54,372 bases of DNA from positions 1-54,372 of the forward strand of contig NZ_JAGPWC010000032.1 in assembly GCF_018119405.1 (NCBI RefSeq), in the 5' to 3' direction. Origin of the DNA: Massilia sp. ST3. Lineage in GTDB: Bacteria; Pseudomonadota; Gammaproteobacteria; Burkholderiales; Burkholderiaceae_D. This document shows, piece by piece, positions 32,050-40,551 of the stretch. The first letter of the stretch is position 1; every line of letters begins with the position of its first letter. Below the pieces are notes generated by a model that was not told the origin of the DNA, did not search any database, and was given only the letters and a program-made list of their open reading frames with translations. The position numbers and the translations under genes were made by a program.

Positions 32050-32745
32050 ATGCAACAGAAAGCTCCGCGCCGGACCCGTGAACGCATTCTCGAGCTCTCG
32101 CTCAGGCTGTTCAACGAATTCGGCGAGCCGAACATCACGACGACCGTCATTGCCGAGGAGATGAATATCTCGCCCGGCAATCTGTACTACCATTTCCGCA
32201 ACAAGGACGACATCGTCAATTCGATCTTCGTCCAGTTCGAGGCGGAAATCGAGCGCATCCTGACGGTGCCGGCCGGACGCCGCTCCAACATGGAGGACGT
32301 GTGGCTCTACCTGCACCTGATGTTCGAGCTGATCTGGCGCTACCGTTTCTTCTACCGCGACCTGAACGACCTGCTGTCGCGGAACCGCAAGCTCGAGCTG
32401 CACTTCAAGGCCATCCTTGCGCACAAGATCAAGGTCGCGCGCCAGCTATGCGAGGACCTGCGCAGCGAAGGCTCGCTGGAAGCATCGGACCAGCAGATCG
32501 GCGCGATGGCGACCAACATGGTGGTGGTGGCAACCTACTGGCTGTCGTACGAGTACGTGCGCAATCCGCGCAAGTACAGCGAGCAGCAGGCGATCGCCGA
32601 CGCGCTGGCGCGCGGCTGCTACCAGGTGCTGTCGATGGTTGGTCCCTACCTGCGCGGCGACACCCGCCTGCTGTTCGAGAAGCTGTCCGAGGAATACCTC
32701 AAGAAACTCTCCGCCGAGGCCCGTCCCGGCGCCGAATTCCTGTAA
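32050..32745 (+). CDS. TetR/AcrR regulator, PhaD-like
   Basis: 231 aa. ATG 32050 puts the conserved RRTRERILELSLRLFNEFGEPNITTTVIAEEMNISPGNLYYHFRNKDDIV HTH at residues about 6-55; an in-frame ATG at 32011 overlaps the operator and is less likely. The C-terminal domain (VWLYLHLMFELIWRYRFFYRDLNDLLSRN) is of the PhaD type, in which Pseudomonas PhaD activates pha genes. The neighbouring phasin gene supports control of PHA granules. Autoregulation is suggested by the palindrome in its promoter. Confidence 0.85.
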   Translation: MQQKAPRRTRERILELSLRLFNEFGEPNITTTVIAEEMNISPGNLYYHFRNKDDIVNSIFVQFEAEIERILTVPAGRRSNMEDVWLYLHLMFELIWRYRFFYRDLNDLLSRNRKLELHFKAILAHKIKVARQLCEDLRSEGSLEASDQQIGAMATNMVVVATYWLSYEYVRNPRKYSEQQAIADALARGCYQVLSMVGPYLRGDTRLLFEKLSEEYLKKLSAEARPGAEFL

Positions 32746-32756
32746 GCTTGCGCCCC

Positions 32757-33344
32757 ATGAAAACCATCGCTGTCTACTGCGGCGCCTCGCACGGCGCCCA
32801 TCCCGTCTACGCCGACGCGGCGCGTGAATTGGCGCGCGCGCTGGTGGAGCACAACATCGGCCTCGTCTATGGCGGCGGCAAGGTCGGTCTGATGGGCGTG
32901 ATCGCCGACGAGGTGCTGCGCCTGGGCGGCGAAGCCACCGGCGTGATTCCCAAGGCCCTGGTCGAGCGCGAAGTAGGGCATGCCGGGCTGACCCGGCTGT
33001 TCGTGGTGAAGGACATGCACGAGCGCAAGGCCATGATGTCCGACCTGTCCGAAGGCTTCATCGCCATGCCGGGCGGGATGGGCACCCTGGAAGAGCTGTT
33101 CGAGATGGTGACCTGGGCCCAGCTGGGCATCCATGCCAAGCCGATCGGGCTGCTCAACACCCAGCGCTTCTACGACGGCCTGAAGGCCTTCGTGCGCCAC
33201 CAATGCGAAGAGGGCTTCGTCAGGCCGGAGCATGAGGGGCTGATGATGATCGAGGAGGATCCTGGCCTCTTGATCCGCCGGCTGCGCGAGGCGGCGGCGC
33301 CGGCGGCGGGCGAGGATGTGGAAGGCGGGATCCTGCGAGGATAG
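32757..33344 (+). CDS. LOG-family nucleotide phosphoribohydrolase (TIGR00730)
   Basis: 195-aa Rossmann-like enzyme of the 'lonely guy' family. It hydrolyses nucleoside 5'-monophosphates to free base and ribose 5-phosphate; plant homologues release active cytokinin. Motifs: GLVYGGGKVGLMGVIAD near the N-terminus and the signature MPGGMGTLEELFEMVTWAQLG with RKAMM (active-site Arg) before it. It starts 11 bases after the TetR gene stop, so likely co-transcribed, though a functional link is not evident. Confidence 0.92.
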   Translation: MKTIAVYCGASHGAHPVYADAARELARALVEHNIGLVYGGGKVGLMGVIADEVLRLGGEATGVIPKALVEREVGHAGLTRLFVVKDMHERKAMMSDLSEGFIAMPGGMGTLEELFEMVTWAQLGIHAKPIGLLNTQRFYDGLKAFVRHQCEEGFVRPEHEGLMMIEEDPGLLIRRLREAAAPAAGEDVEGGILRG

Positions 33345-33392
33345 CTTCACCTCCGCTTGCACACCGTCGTACGCGCCACTGGCGCCTACGAC

Positions 33393-33492
33393 TTCCCGCG
33401 CAGGCGGGAACCCAAGTTCGTGACGCACCACTATCGTCAAACGCAGCGGGCACGCGAGCAAACTTGGGTTCCCGCCTTCGCGGGAATGACGG
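33393..33492. repeat. Inverted pair of TTCCCGC...CCCAAGTT repeats
   Basis: Between the convergent LOG gene and the diguanylate cyclase gene. The left arm TTCCCGCGCAGGCGGGAACCCAAGTT (33393-33418) and right arm AACTTGGGTTCCCGCCTTCGCGGGAA (33461-33486) match with one mismatch and are 42 bases apart. Each arm contains an internal CCCGC...GCGGG hairpin. Related to the repeat at 42761. The rest of the 181-base gap shows nothing else. Confidence 0.85.
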
Positions 33493-33525
33493 AGGAGTTG
33501 GGGGCTGACGGTAGAGGCGCGGGCT

Positions 33526-34626
33526 TCACGCCATCTCGATCCGGTCCCGCCCCGCCTCCTTGGCCCGGTACAAGGCTTTGTCCGCCCGGTTGATCGCATC
33601 CGCGAACGCCTCCCCATGGCGGCGCTCGGCCAGCCCGGCCGAGAAGCTGATGCGCCGGTCCGCTTCCAGTCCCGGCACTCGCATCGCGTGCACGCGCTCG
33701 GCCATGCGTTCCAGCACCAGCCGCGCATCCGACGGGCAGGTGTCCGGCAGCAGCAGCAGGAATTCCTCGCCGCCCCAGCGCGCCAGCACGTCGTGGCTGC
33801 GCAGAGCCCCGCGCGTGGTGGCGGCGAAGCTGCGCAGCACCGCGTCGCCCGCGGCGTGGCCGTGGCGGTCGTTGACCTGCTTGAAGAAGTCGATGTCCAG
33901 CAGCGCCACGCAGGTGCCGGCGCCATGCGGATGGCGGCGCTCTTCCTCGGCCAGTACTTCGTTCATGTGGCGGCGGTTGGCCAGCGAGGTCAATTCGTCC
34001 CGTGTTGCCAGCAGGCGGATCGTCTCCAGCGCACGCTCGAGTTCCTTCTTGCGCCGCTTTAGTTTCGCACGCAGCTTGCTCATTTCGCCGGTCAGCAAGG
34101 CGGTCGACAGCAGTGCCGCCGCCAGGTAGCCGAAGGTGATCGCCTCGACCGCGGGCGGGAAACGCAGGGGATCGTGCGCCTGCAGCCACCACATGGTACT
34201 GCCCATCCCCGTTAGCGCCGCAGCGGTCAGGAGCAGGGTCTGGCGCGGACGCAGGGCAAACATGCAGAAGGCAACCACCATCACCGTCATCGGCATGATG
34301 CCGCTGCGCACCGGCCCACCGATCGAATAGGCCCACATGCCGCAACCGATCGCGTACAGGGCCTGGGTCACGGTCAAGACTTCCGGCGTCAGCCGCAGCA
34401 CCGCGCTGAAGCGCACCATGAAATAGAAGACGATGAGGCCGCCGATGCCGAACAGCTCCAGCCGGCGCATTCCCTCCAGCTCACTGAAGCCATTCAGCAC
34501 CTGCCATTCCACCATGCCGATCGAGGCCAGGTAGAGCAGGGCGGTGGCGGCCCAGTATTGCAGCATGCGGCGCAGGCCGCGCTCGGACCCGGCCAGGGCC
34601 CGCCAGACGGTGGCGCCCGTGCTCAC
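33526..34626 (-). CDS. Membrane-bound diguanylate cyclase (GGEEF)
   Basis: 366 aa, GTG start at 34626, whose GTGA overlaps the stop of the upstream EAL protein gene by four bases. The N-terminal half has five or six membrane helices (about residues 18-190, e.g. WAATALLYLASIGMV, LFGIGGLIVFYFMVRF, FGYLAAALLSTALLTG). A short coiled coil (LRAKLKRRKKELERALE) leads to the GGDEF domain with active site RWGGEEF and an RxxD inhibitory site (RSHD) five residues before it. It should make c-di-GMP and be product-inhibited. Last gene of the porin/PstS-like/EAL operon. Confidence 0.92.
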   Translation of the reverse strand: MSTGATVWRALAGSERGLRRMLQYWAATALLYLASIGMVEWQVLNGFSELEGMRRLELFGIGGLIVFYFMVRFSAVLRLTPEVLTVTQALYAIGCGMWAYSIGGPVRSGIMPMTVMVVAFCMFALRPRQTLLLTAAALTGMGSTMWWLQAHDPLRFPPAVEAITFGYLAAALLSTALLTGEMSKLRAKLKRRKKELERALETIRLLATRDELTSLANRRHMNEVLAEEERRHPHGAGTCVALLDIDFFKQVNDRHGHAAGDAVLRSFAATTRGALRSHDVLARWGGEEFLLLLPDTCPSDARLVLERMAERVHAMRVPGLEADRRISFSAGLAERRHGEAFADAINRADKALYRAKEAGRDRIEMA

Positions 34627-37319
34627 GCCTGGTCTACCGCGAGCATGGCCGCGATCTCGTGCGCCGGTACCGGGCGGCTGAACAGGTAGCCCTGCATCTC
34701 GTCGCAGTCGTTGGCGCGCAGGAAGTCGCGCTGCTGCTCGGTCTCGACGCCTTCCGCGATGACGCGCAGGTTCAGCTTGTGGCCGAGCGAGATCACCGCC
34801 ATCGCGATGGCCTGGTCGTCCTGGCTCTCGGCCAGGTCGCTGACGAAGGACTTGTCGATCTTCAGGCGGCTGATCGGGAAGGATTTCAAGGCCGACAGGC
34901 TCGAATAGCCGGTGCCGAAATCGTCGATCGAGAGCGACACGCCCATCGCCTTGAGTTCGCGCATCTTGTCGATCGAGCGCGCCAGGTCGCGCATGATCGA
35001 GCTTTCCGTGACTTCGACTTCCAGCGCGCCGGGCGGCAGCCCGGTTTCGCGCAGGGCGCCTTCGATACGCTCGACCAGGCGCTTTTCCTCGAACTGGCGG
35101 GCCGAGACGTTGACCGAGACGCTCAGGGGCGGCAGGCCGGCGGCGCGCCATGCCTGGACCTGGCGGCAGGCGGTGCGCACCACCCACTCGCCAATCTGCA
35201 CGATCAGGCCGCTCTCCTCGGCAAGGCTGATGAAGCGCAGCGGCGAGACCATGCCGTTTTCCGGATGGTGCCAGCGGATCAGGGCCTCGACGCCGAACAG
35301 GCGATTGGTGCGCAGGTCGACCTTGGGCTGGTACAGCAACTCGAACTGGCAGGCGCCCTGGTAGCCGTCCACGCAGGTGTCGAGCGCCGCACGCAGGCCC
35401 TCGAGCAACACCAGCTTTTCCTCCACGCTGGCGTTCATCTCGCTGGCGTAGAACTGGACGTTATTGTTGCCCATGTCCTTGGCGCGGTACATGGCCGCGT
35501 CGGCGTTCATCATCAGGGTATTGGTGTCGGCGCCGTCGCGCGGGTAGAAGGCGACGCCGATGCTCGAGCTGACCTGCACCTCCTGGCCCTCGACCAGCAC
35601 CGGCTCGGTGACCGCCTGGCGCACCTTCTCCAGCAGCGGGGTGATCGCCATCGGATCGCCCGACAGGTCGGGCAGCAGGATCACGAACTCGTCGCCGCCG
35701 AAGCGCGCCAGGGTGTCGGTGCGGCGCAGGCAGCGGCCCATGCGCGCGCCCACCACCTTGAGCAGTTCGTCGCCCGCGTTGTGGCCGAGGCCGTCGTTGA
35801 CCAGCTTGAAGCCGTCCAGGTCGATGAAGGCCAGGCCCACGGCGCTGCCCTTGCGCTCGGCCTCGCGGATCGCCTGGCCCAGGCGGTCGCGCAGCAGGCT
35901 GCGGTTGGGCAGGCCGGTCAGGTCGTCATGGTGGGCCAGGTGGCGGATGCGCTGCTCGGTGGTCTTGCGTTCGGTGATGTCGCCCACGATGGCGACCACG
36001 CCGCCTTCGACCGGCACCACCTGGCGGTACAGCCAGCGGTCCGGCAGCGGCAGTTCCTGCGCCTGCCACTCGGCCTCGCGCGCCACGCCATCGGTGGCGA
36101 CCGCCGCCAGGTCCTCGAACATGCAGGCGCCGAGCGAGGCGGGGAGCAGGACCGACATGCGCTGGCCGGCCATCTGCTGCTTGCTCAGGCCGGTCAGCTG
36201 CTCGGCGCGCCCGTTGGCGGCTTCGATCGTGAAATCCAGCACGCTGTTGCCCGGGCCGTAGACCGCGCGCAGCACGAAGAAGGCGTCCAGGCTGGCCTCG
36301 GAGGCGGCGGCATAGGTCTGCTGGGCGCGGCGCTCGCGGCGGCGCGCCTTGGCCAGCTGCCAGGACCAGGCGCTGACCAGGGTCACCACGCCCAGCACCA
36401 GGGCGGTGCCGGCGCCGGCGCCCAGCAGCCAGGCGCGGCGTCCCTGTTCGAACTGGGCCATCTGCTCGCTCTGCGACAGGCCGACCACGGCCACCAGCGG
36501 GAAGCCGTTCAGGGGGCGGGTGCTGGTGTAGCGCAGCTCGGCGTCGACGCCGGCGTCGCGCAGCACCACCGCATCGGCGGCGCCGGGCGCAAAGCGCTGG
36601 CCCCAGGACACGTTCTCGCCGATGCGCAGGACGCGCACGATGCCGTCGCGCCCGGCCAGGCCGAGCAGGCCGCGCTCGCCCTGGCGCGAACGTTCGTAGG
36701 AGCTCGTGAAGTAGGACGGATCGACCGCCACCATGGCGACGCCGGCGAAGTGGCCAGCGGCGTCGTTGATGCGGCGCGTGAAGTGCAGGTGCGGCTCGTC
36801 GCCGCCGCTGGTCTCGCTGACGAAGGGCGTGTCGTGCGGCGTGTTGCGGTGGAAGGCCAGCCAGGGCGCCTGCGACAGGTCGTGCGCGCCGAGCGCCGGA
36901 TTGCTGGCCAGGACGCGGCCGTCCGCATTCATGATCGCGACCTGGAACACCAGGCCGGGCGGCAGCAGGCCCTGGGCCGCGAGCGCGGGCAGGGCGCCGG
37001 TCGGGCCGTTCTGCTCGACCGCGTACTTCAGCACGCGCAAGGTCTGGTCGATGCCGCTCAGGCTGCGCGCCATCTGGGCTTCGTAGGTGTCGACCAGCTC
37101 GCGCGTGGCGTCGAGCGCGGCTTCCTGGGCGGCGCTGCGCTCGGAGTCGATGACGTGCAGGGTGGCGAACCAGAGCGCGCCCACCAGCAGCAGGGCGAAC
37201 AGCGGCAGCGAGACATAGGTCTCGAGCCCGATGCCGAGCCAGCGCGAGAGCAGGCTGCGGCGGCTGCGCACGGCCCGCGCGGGCAGGGCGCCTCGGTCGG
37301 AGCGGGCGAGCGTGCTCAT
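34623..37319 (-). CDS. Cache-PAS-GGDEF-EAL c-di-GMP turnover protein
   Basis: 898 aa. Cytoplasmic Arg-rich start, membrane helix 1 (about residues 35-55), a large periplasmic dCache-type sensor (about 60-295, with LSGIDQTLRVLKYAVEQN and FTRRINDAAGHFAGVAMVAVDPSYFTS), helix 2 (about 300-322), PAS domain (about 340-455), GGDEF (RRTD I-site and intact RFGGDEF) and EAL (EALIRWHHP, DDFGTGYSSLSAL, KIDKSFV). Both catalytic signatures are intact, so either activity is possible; the EAL often dominates in such fusions. It starts two bases after the PstS-like gene, consistent with sensing in concert with it. Confidence 0.93.
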   Translation of the reverse strand: MSTLARSDRGALPARAVRSRRSLLSRWLGIGLETYVSLPLFALLLVGALWFATLHVIDSERSAAQEAALDATRELVDTYEAQMARSLSGIDQTLRVLKYAVEQNGPTGALPALAAQGLLPPGLVFQVAIMNADGRVLASNPALGAHDLSQAPWLAFHRNTPHDTPFVSETSGGDEPHLHFTRRINDAAGHFAGVAMVAVDPSYFTSSYERSRQGERGLLGLAGRDGIVRVLRIGENVSWGQRFAPGAADAVVLRDAGVDAELRYTSTRPLNGFPLVAVVGLSQSEQMAQFEQGRRAWLLGAGAGTALVLGVVTLVSAWSWQLAKARRRERRAQQTYAAASEASLDAFFVLRAVYGPGNSVLDFTIEAANGRAEQLTGLSKQQMAGQRMSVLLPASLGACMFEDLAAVATDGVAREAEWQAQELPLPDRWLYRQVVPVEGGVVAIVGDITERKTTEQRIRHLAHHDDLTGLPNRSLLRDRLGQAIREAERKGSAVGLAFIDLDGFKLVNDGLGHNAGDELLKVVGARMGRCLRRTDTLARFGGDEFVILLPDLSGDPMAITPLLEKVRQAVTEPVLVEGQEVQVSSSIGVAFYPRDGADTNTLMMNADAAMYRAKDMGNNNVQFYASEMNASVEEKLVLLEGLRAALDTCVDGYQGACQFELLYQPKVDLRTNRLFGVEALIRWHHPENGMVSPLRFISLAEESGLIVQIGEWVVRTACRQVQAWRAAGLPPLSVSVNVSARQFEEKRLVERIEGALRETGLPPGALEVEVTESSIMRDLARSIDKMRELKAMGVSLSIDDFGTGYSSLSALKSFPISRLKIDKSFVSDLAESQDDQAIAMAVISLGHKLNLRVIAEGVETEQQRDFLRANDCDEMQGYLFSRPVPAHEIAAMLAVDQA

Positions 37320-37320
37320 G

Positions 37321-37752
37321 TCAGCGCAGCACCAGCACCGGACGCACGCTGGCGTCCAGCGCGGCGCGTTCGATGTAGCCGATCATCGCGGGATTGTCGG
37401 CCACCATGCGGCGCACGCTGGCGCTGTCGGTGGCCTCGCGCGGCGGCTGGCCGCGGCCGGTGAAGACCATCTTCGACCAGTGCGCCTTGAGCAGGGCCGG
37501 GGTCTTGCCGGCGACCTGCTGGTAGAACTGGTTGCGCTCCTGGGAGCCCAGGCGCTGGTCGAGCGCGACCGCTTCGGCGCCGTCAGGGAAGCGTCCCGCC
37601 TGGCCGAGGAAGATGGCGGCGATCTGGTCGCTGCTCAGGGCCGGCGCCGGATTCCGGGCCGAGACGATGACGACCAGTTCGGCCGAGGCATGGCCGGCCG
37701 CGCCGAGCGCGAGGGTCAGGGCGCCGAGAAGGTGATGCAAACGATGTCCCAT
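37321..37752 (-). CDS. Small PstS-like periplasmic protein
   Basis: 143 aa from ATG 37752 (GAGGCG upstream). Signal peptide ends GHASAELVVIV. The mature domain has the phosphate-binding-protein-like motif NPAPALSSDQIAAIFLGQAGRFPDGAEAVALDQ, SQERNQFYQQVAGKTPALLKAHW and a terminal NPAMIGYIERAALD. It corresponds to one lobe of a PstS-type binding protein, about half the usual length. Between porin and EAL genes with gaps of 8 and 1 bases. Such half-size PBP-like proteins are commonly next to GGDEF/EAL or kinase sensors and may present a ligand to the Cache domain. Confidence 0.87.
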   Translation of the reverse strand: MGHRLHHLLGALTLALGAAGHASAELVVIVSARNPAPALSSDQIAAIFLGQAGRFPDGAEAVALDQRLGSQERNQFYQQVAGKTPALLKAHWSKMVFTGRGQPPREATDSASVRRMVADNPAMIGYIERAALDASVRPVLVLR

Positions 37753-37760
37753 GCGGCGCC

Positions 37761-39014
37761 TCAGAAAACGAAGTCCAGCGCCACGCTGGTCACGTGGATG
37801 GGCCGGTCGGGACGATAGCCCGGCTGGTCGTTGGAGAAGGTGCCGCGGGTGCCCTGCTTGGGAAGGGCGCGTTCGTACTGGGCCTTGAGCGCCATGTTCG
37901 GCGCGAAGTCCCAGCGCAGGCCGGTGCTCCAGGTGCTCTGGGCCGCCATCGCGAACAGGTAGGCGTTCAGGCCGGCGTTCAGCATGCCGGCGGTGGCGGC
38001 CAGGCGCGGCGGCAGGCCGGCCAGCGGCAGGCCAGGGTCGGTGGTCGGCACGTCGGCGTGCGAGCGCGCGTAGCCGGCATACGGGGTGAAGGCGCCGAAG
38101 CGCATGCCCGCGCCCACGTAGACCGCGGTATAGGCGCCCAGCACCGATGCGGTGCGGGTGCGGCCGCCTTCGGCGGTGACGAACCATTCGCCCGGATCGT
38201 AGGTGGCGCCGGCCGTCATGATCACGACGCGCTTGTCGACGATGTCGTAGCGGTCGGCCAGGGACTGGCCCTGCGGGCGGAAGGCGCGCAGGGCGCCGAA
38301 CAATTCCCCGCCCAGGTCGGTGGTCAGGGTGGCGGTGCCGGCCGAGACCCGGCCGCTGAAGGCGCCCTGCTCGATGCTGTGCGACAGGCCGGCGATGCCG
38401 GCCGCCTTCAGGCGCAGTCCGTTGTACAGGTTGAGATCGGTGTGCCCGTAGAAGGCCTGGGTGGTATTGCGCAGCGCGCCGCCGGTCCAGCGCCAGGTGA
38501 GGTCGACGCCGTCGCTGCCGCTCAGCGGCTGGCCGCCGTACAGCTCGGTCGGGGTGCGGACCCAGGGCACGATGTAGCCCACCTTGCGGTAGTCGGCCGC
38601 CAGGAAGATCGGCAGCGCGATGCGGCCGGCGCGCACGGCGAGGTCCGGCGTGACCTGGTATTTCACATTGGCCCATTCGACCAGCGGACGGTAGCTGCCG
38701 TCCAGGCGCTGTTCGCTGACCACCTGCACCACGCCCGACCACGGACCCTTGCTCACGTCGAGCTGGGCGCCGAGGCGCGAATCGACGTCCGGGCTCCAGG
38801 ACTGGGTATAGCCGGCGCCGTTCGCCTTCAGGGGCGAGGTGGTGAAGTCGGCATCGCGGTTGCTGGAATGGACAGCGCCAACCGTCCCGAAGCCGGACAG
38901 TTTCCACGTGAGGCTGGAATCGGCGGCTTGCGCGGTAGCGCAGAGTCCGCAAGCAAGCATGGCGGTGCCAAGCGCGGCAGGAAGAAGCTTGCCGGGTACG
39001 ATGTGCTGATACAT
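37761..39014 (-). CDS. Outer-membrane porin-like protein
   Basis: 417 aa. Signal peptide cleaves near LCATAQAADSS. Regular alternating beta strands to a C-terminal aromatic residue (HVTSVALDFVF) indicate an outer-membrane beta-barrel. Strand-like segments include LTWKLSGFGTVGAVHSS, GVVQVVSEQRLDGSY and YAPNMALKAQYER-type text. It resembles porins found beside PstS-like/GGDEF operons. It is the promoter-proximal gene of the four-gene unit and may admit the signal. The substrate is unknown. The 238 bases upstream contain an AT-richer stretch (about 39100-39165) likely to hold the promoter. Confidence 0.88.
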   Translation of the reverse strand: MYQHIVPGKLLPAALGTAMLACGLCATAQAADSSLTWKLSGFGTVGAVHSSNRDADFTTSPLKANGAGYTQSWSPDVDSRLGAQLDVSKGPWSGVVQVVSEQRLDGSYRPLVEWANVKYQVTPDLAVRAGRIALPIFLAADYRKVGYIVPWVRTPTELYGGQPLSGSDGVDLTWRWTGGALRNTTQAFYGHTDLNLYNGLRLKAAGIAGLSHSIEQGAFSGRVSAGTATLTTDLGGELFGALRAFRPQGQSLADRYDIVDKRVVIMTAGATYDPGEWFVTAEGGRTRTASVLGAYTAVYVGAGMRFGAFTPYAGYARSHADVPTTDPGLPLAGLPPRLAATAGMLNAGLNAYLFAMAAQSTWSTGLRWDFAPNMALKAQYERALPKQGTRGTFSNDQPGYRPDRPIHVTSVALDFVF

Positions 39015-39252
39015 GCTGATGTCGGATGAGCGGCCCCGGCAGCCAGAACGAACCGGGAGAGACGACGCGAATGCGTATGTCCGGTCAAACTTTACCCGCC
39101 ACGCTTATTTAAGTCGAGAACTTTACGCAGCGCAATTAGTTGGTGTGACAATGATTGTTGTTTGACGGCAACGACGTTGGCGCCGCGTCTGGCGCATCCG
39201 GCAAGACTTCCATCGGAAGGCGCCGGCAATCCTTCTTGTCCTGCGAGGCGCG

Positions 39253-39825
39253 TCAGGCCGCCCACAGGCGCTCGCCCGACAACTCGAGCCAGGTCAGGTA
39301 AAGACGGACGTCGAACTCGAGCTGGTGATAGGCCGGTTCCATCCAGCAGCACAGCTTGTAGAAGGCCTTGTCGTGTTCCTTCTCTTTCAGGTGGGCCAGC
39401 TCGTGCACGGCGATCATGCGCAGGAAGGGCAGCGGGGCGTCGCGGAACACCGTGCCGATGCGGATCTCGTGCTTGGCCTTGAGGCGGCTGCCCTGCACGC
39501 GCGAGATCGCCGTATGCAGGCCCAGGGCATGCTGGACGACCTGGATCTTGCTGTCGAAGGCGACCTTGGACACCGGCTCGGCCTGGCGCAGGTAGTCGTC
39601 CTTCAAGTCCTGCACGTAGGCATACAGGGCCTTGTCGGTACGGATGCCGTGGGCTGTGGGATAGCGCCGGCGCAGCACCTCGCCGAGCTGCTTGCTGGCG
39701 ATCAGCTGGCCGGCCTGGGCGCGCAGCTGCTCGGGGTAGGCGGACAGGTATTTCAGGGTCAGCGTGCCGGGCGAGGAAGGTGAAGAGGGTGAGGCGGGCG
39801 ACGCTGGCGTGTGCGGAGTATGCAT
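39253..39825 (-). CDS. YgjP-like metallopeptidase-domain protein
   Basis: 190 aa. After a low-complexity Pro/Ser/Ala N-terminus (about residues 1-20) comes an alpha-beta region and the zinc signature HELAHLKEKEHDKAFY, which matches the YgjP/WLM pattern (HELxHxxxxxHxxxFY), with the third ligand His ten residues on. The family is the DUF45/M48-related group of small soluble metallopeptidases. Substrates are unknown. Length is shorter than most YgjP proteins (about 230 aa), mainly at the N-terminus. Monocistronic, with hairpins at 39859-39905 downstream of the next gene. Confidence 0.87.
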   Translation of the reverse strand: MHTPHTPASPASPSSPSSPGTLTLKYLSAYPEQLRAQAGQLIASKQLGEVLRRRYPTAHGIRTDKALYAYVQDLKDDYLRQAEPVSKVAFDSKIQVVQHALGLHTAISRVQGSRLKAKHEIRIGTVFRDAPLPFLRMIAVHELAHLKEKEHDKAFYKLCCWMEPAYHQLEFDVRLYLTWLELSGERLWAA

Positions 39826-39884
39826 AGGGGCCGCAATGTAACACAGGCGGCCCCGGGGCGGACGCTTGCGGCGTCCGCGCCACA

Positions 39885-39905
39885 GCGCCGCCGGAATGGC
39901 GGCGC
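39885..39905 (-). terminator. Hairpin after the KGG-repeat gene
   Basis: GCGCCGCC (39885-39892) pairs with GGCGGCGC (39898-39905), 26 bases past the stop at 39931; another stem GGACGC/GCGTCC lies at about 39860-39876. No T-run, so a Rho-independent role is uncertain. Confidence 0.45.
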
Positions 39906-39930
39906 CGGAAGGGCAATTCAGATTGCTTGC

Positions 39931-40269
39931 TCAGCCTTCCTTCTCCCCCTGGCGGTTGCCCTTGGCGGCGGCAGCGGCTGCCCGCTGGGCCGACTGGCGG
40001 CTTTCGCCACCCTTGCGGCCGATGTCGGCCATGTGCGCGCGGTTGCGGCTGACCGCCTCGCCCCCTTTTTGCCCGGCCCGGCGCGCTTCTTCGGAATCGA
40101 ATTCGTGCGCCGTGCCTTTCTGATGGGCTGCCTGCCCGCCCTTGCTGGCTATTTCACGTTGCTGGTTCTGGTCCATTGCTGCGAACCCGCGCTTGGCGGG
40201 CTGGCCGCTTTTTTGCACATTTCCTGGACTGGCCGCGCCTCTGTCGATGCTTTCCTTGCTAGTCGCCAT
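39931..40269 (-). CDS. KGG-repeat general stress protein (YciG/con-10-like)
   Basis: 112 aa from ATG 40269 with AAGGAGATCGAC directly upstream. It is highly hydrophilic, with three KGG repeats: REIASKGGQAAH, ARRAGQKGGEAVS and ADIGRKGGESR. This repeat defines the YciG/GsiB/con-10 stress-induced group, whose members are hydrophilin-like and intrinsically disordered. The C-terminus is Ala/Arg/Lys-rich (QRAAAAAAKGNRQGEKEG). Likely desiccation or stationary-phase protection, by family. The 281-base upstream region to 40551 holds no gene; I see no clear promoter boxes in it. Confidence 0.92.
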   Translation of the reverse strand: MATSKESIDRGAASPGNVQKSGQPAKRGFAAMDQNQQREIASKGGQAAHQKGTAHEFDSEEARRAGQKGGEAVSRNRAHMADIGRKGGESRQSAQRAAAAAAKGNRQGEKEG

Positions 40270-40551
40270 GTCGATCTCCTTGTGCACTAGGGAAGCACCG
40301 ATCGATTCATGGCGGCGGCCTTGGCCACGATTCCTGCGCGCCAGAATGATTCAGTGCTCCCTCGATGCGGTCTATGTGGATGGTATCGAGGATGTTGCCG
40401 AACGCCGAATGGCTGCGCTCGTGCGATTAGAGAGGAGGGGCTGGCGTTAGTTCCGTCCGCTGCGGGTTTGCGCGCCGAGCCGCCCCGGCCGCCGGGTGGG
40501 GGCGCGGCTGCACGGCGGCGGACCGTGCGGCCACGGGTGTCGTCCGGGGCG
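40270..40551. other. Gene-free gap upstream of the KGG gene
   Basis: 282 bases between the KGG gene start and the stop of the MDR oxidoreductase gene. It contains a GTGC...GCAC imperfect repeat near 40282-40298 and a GC-rich stretch with hairpins after 40470. No open frame with a ribosome site or known RNA motif is apparent. Confidence 0.5.

Noticed and set aside
34659..37463. A 934-codon plus-strand open frame opposite the GGDEF-EAL gene
   Set aside because: Antisense shadow typical of very high GC DNA; the minus strand has intact GGDEF and EAL motifs.
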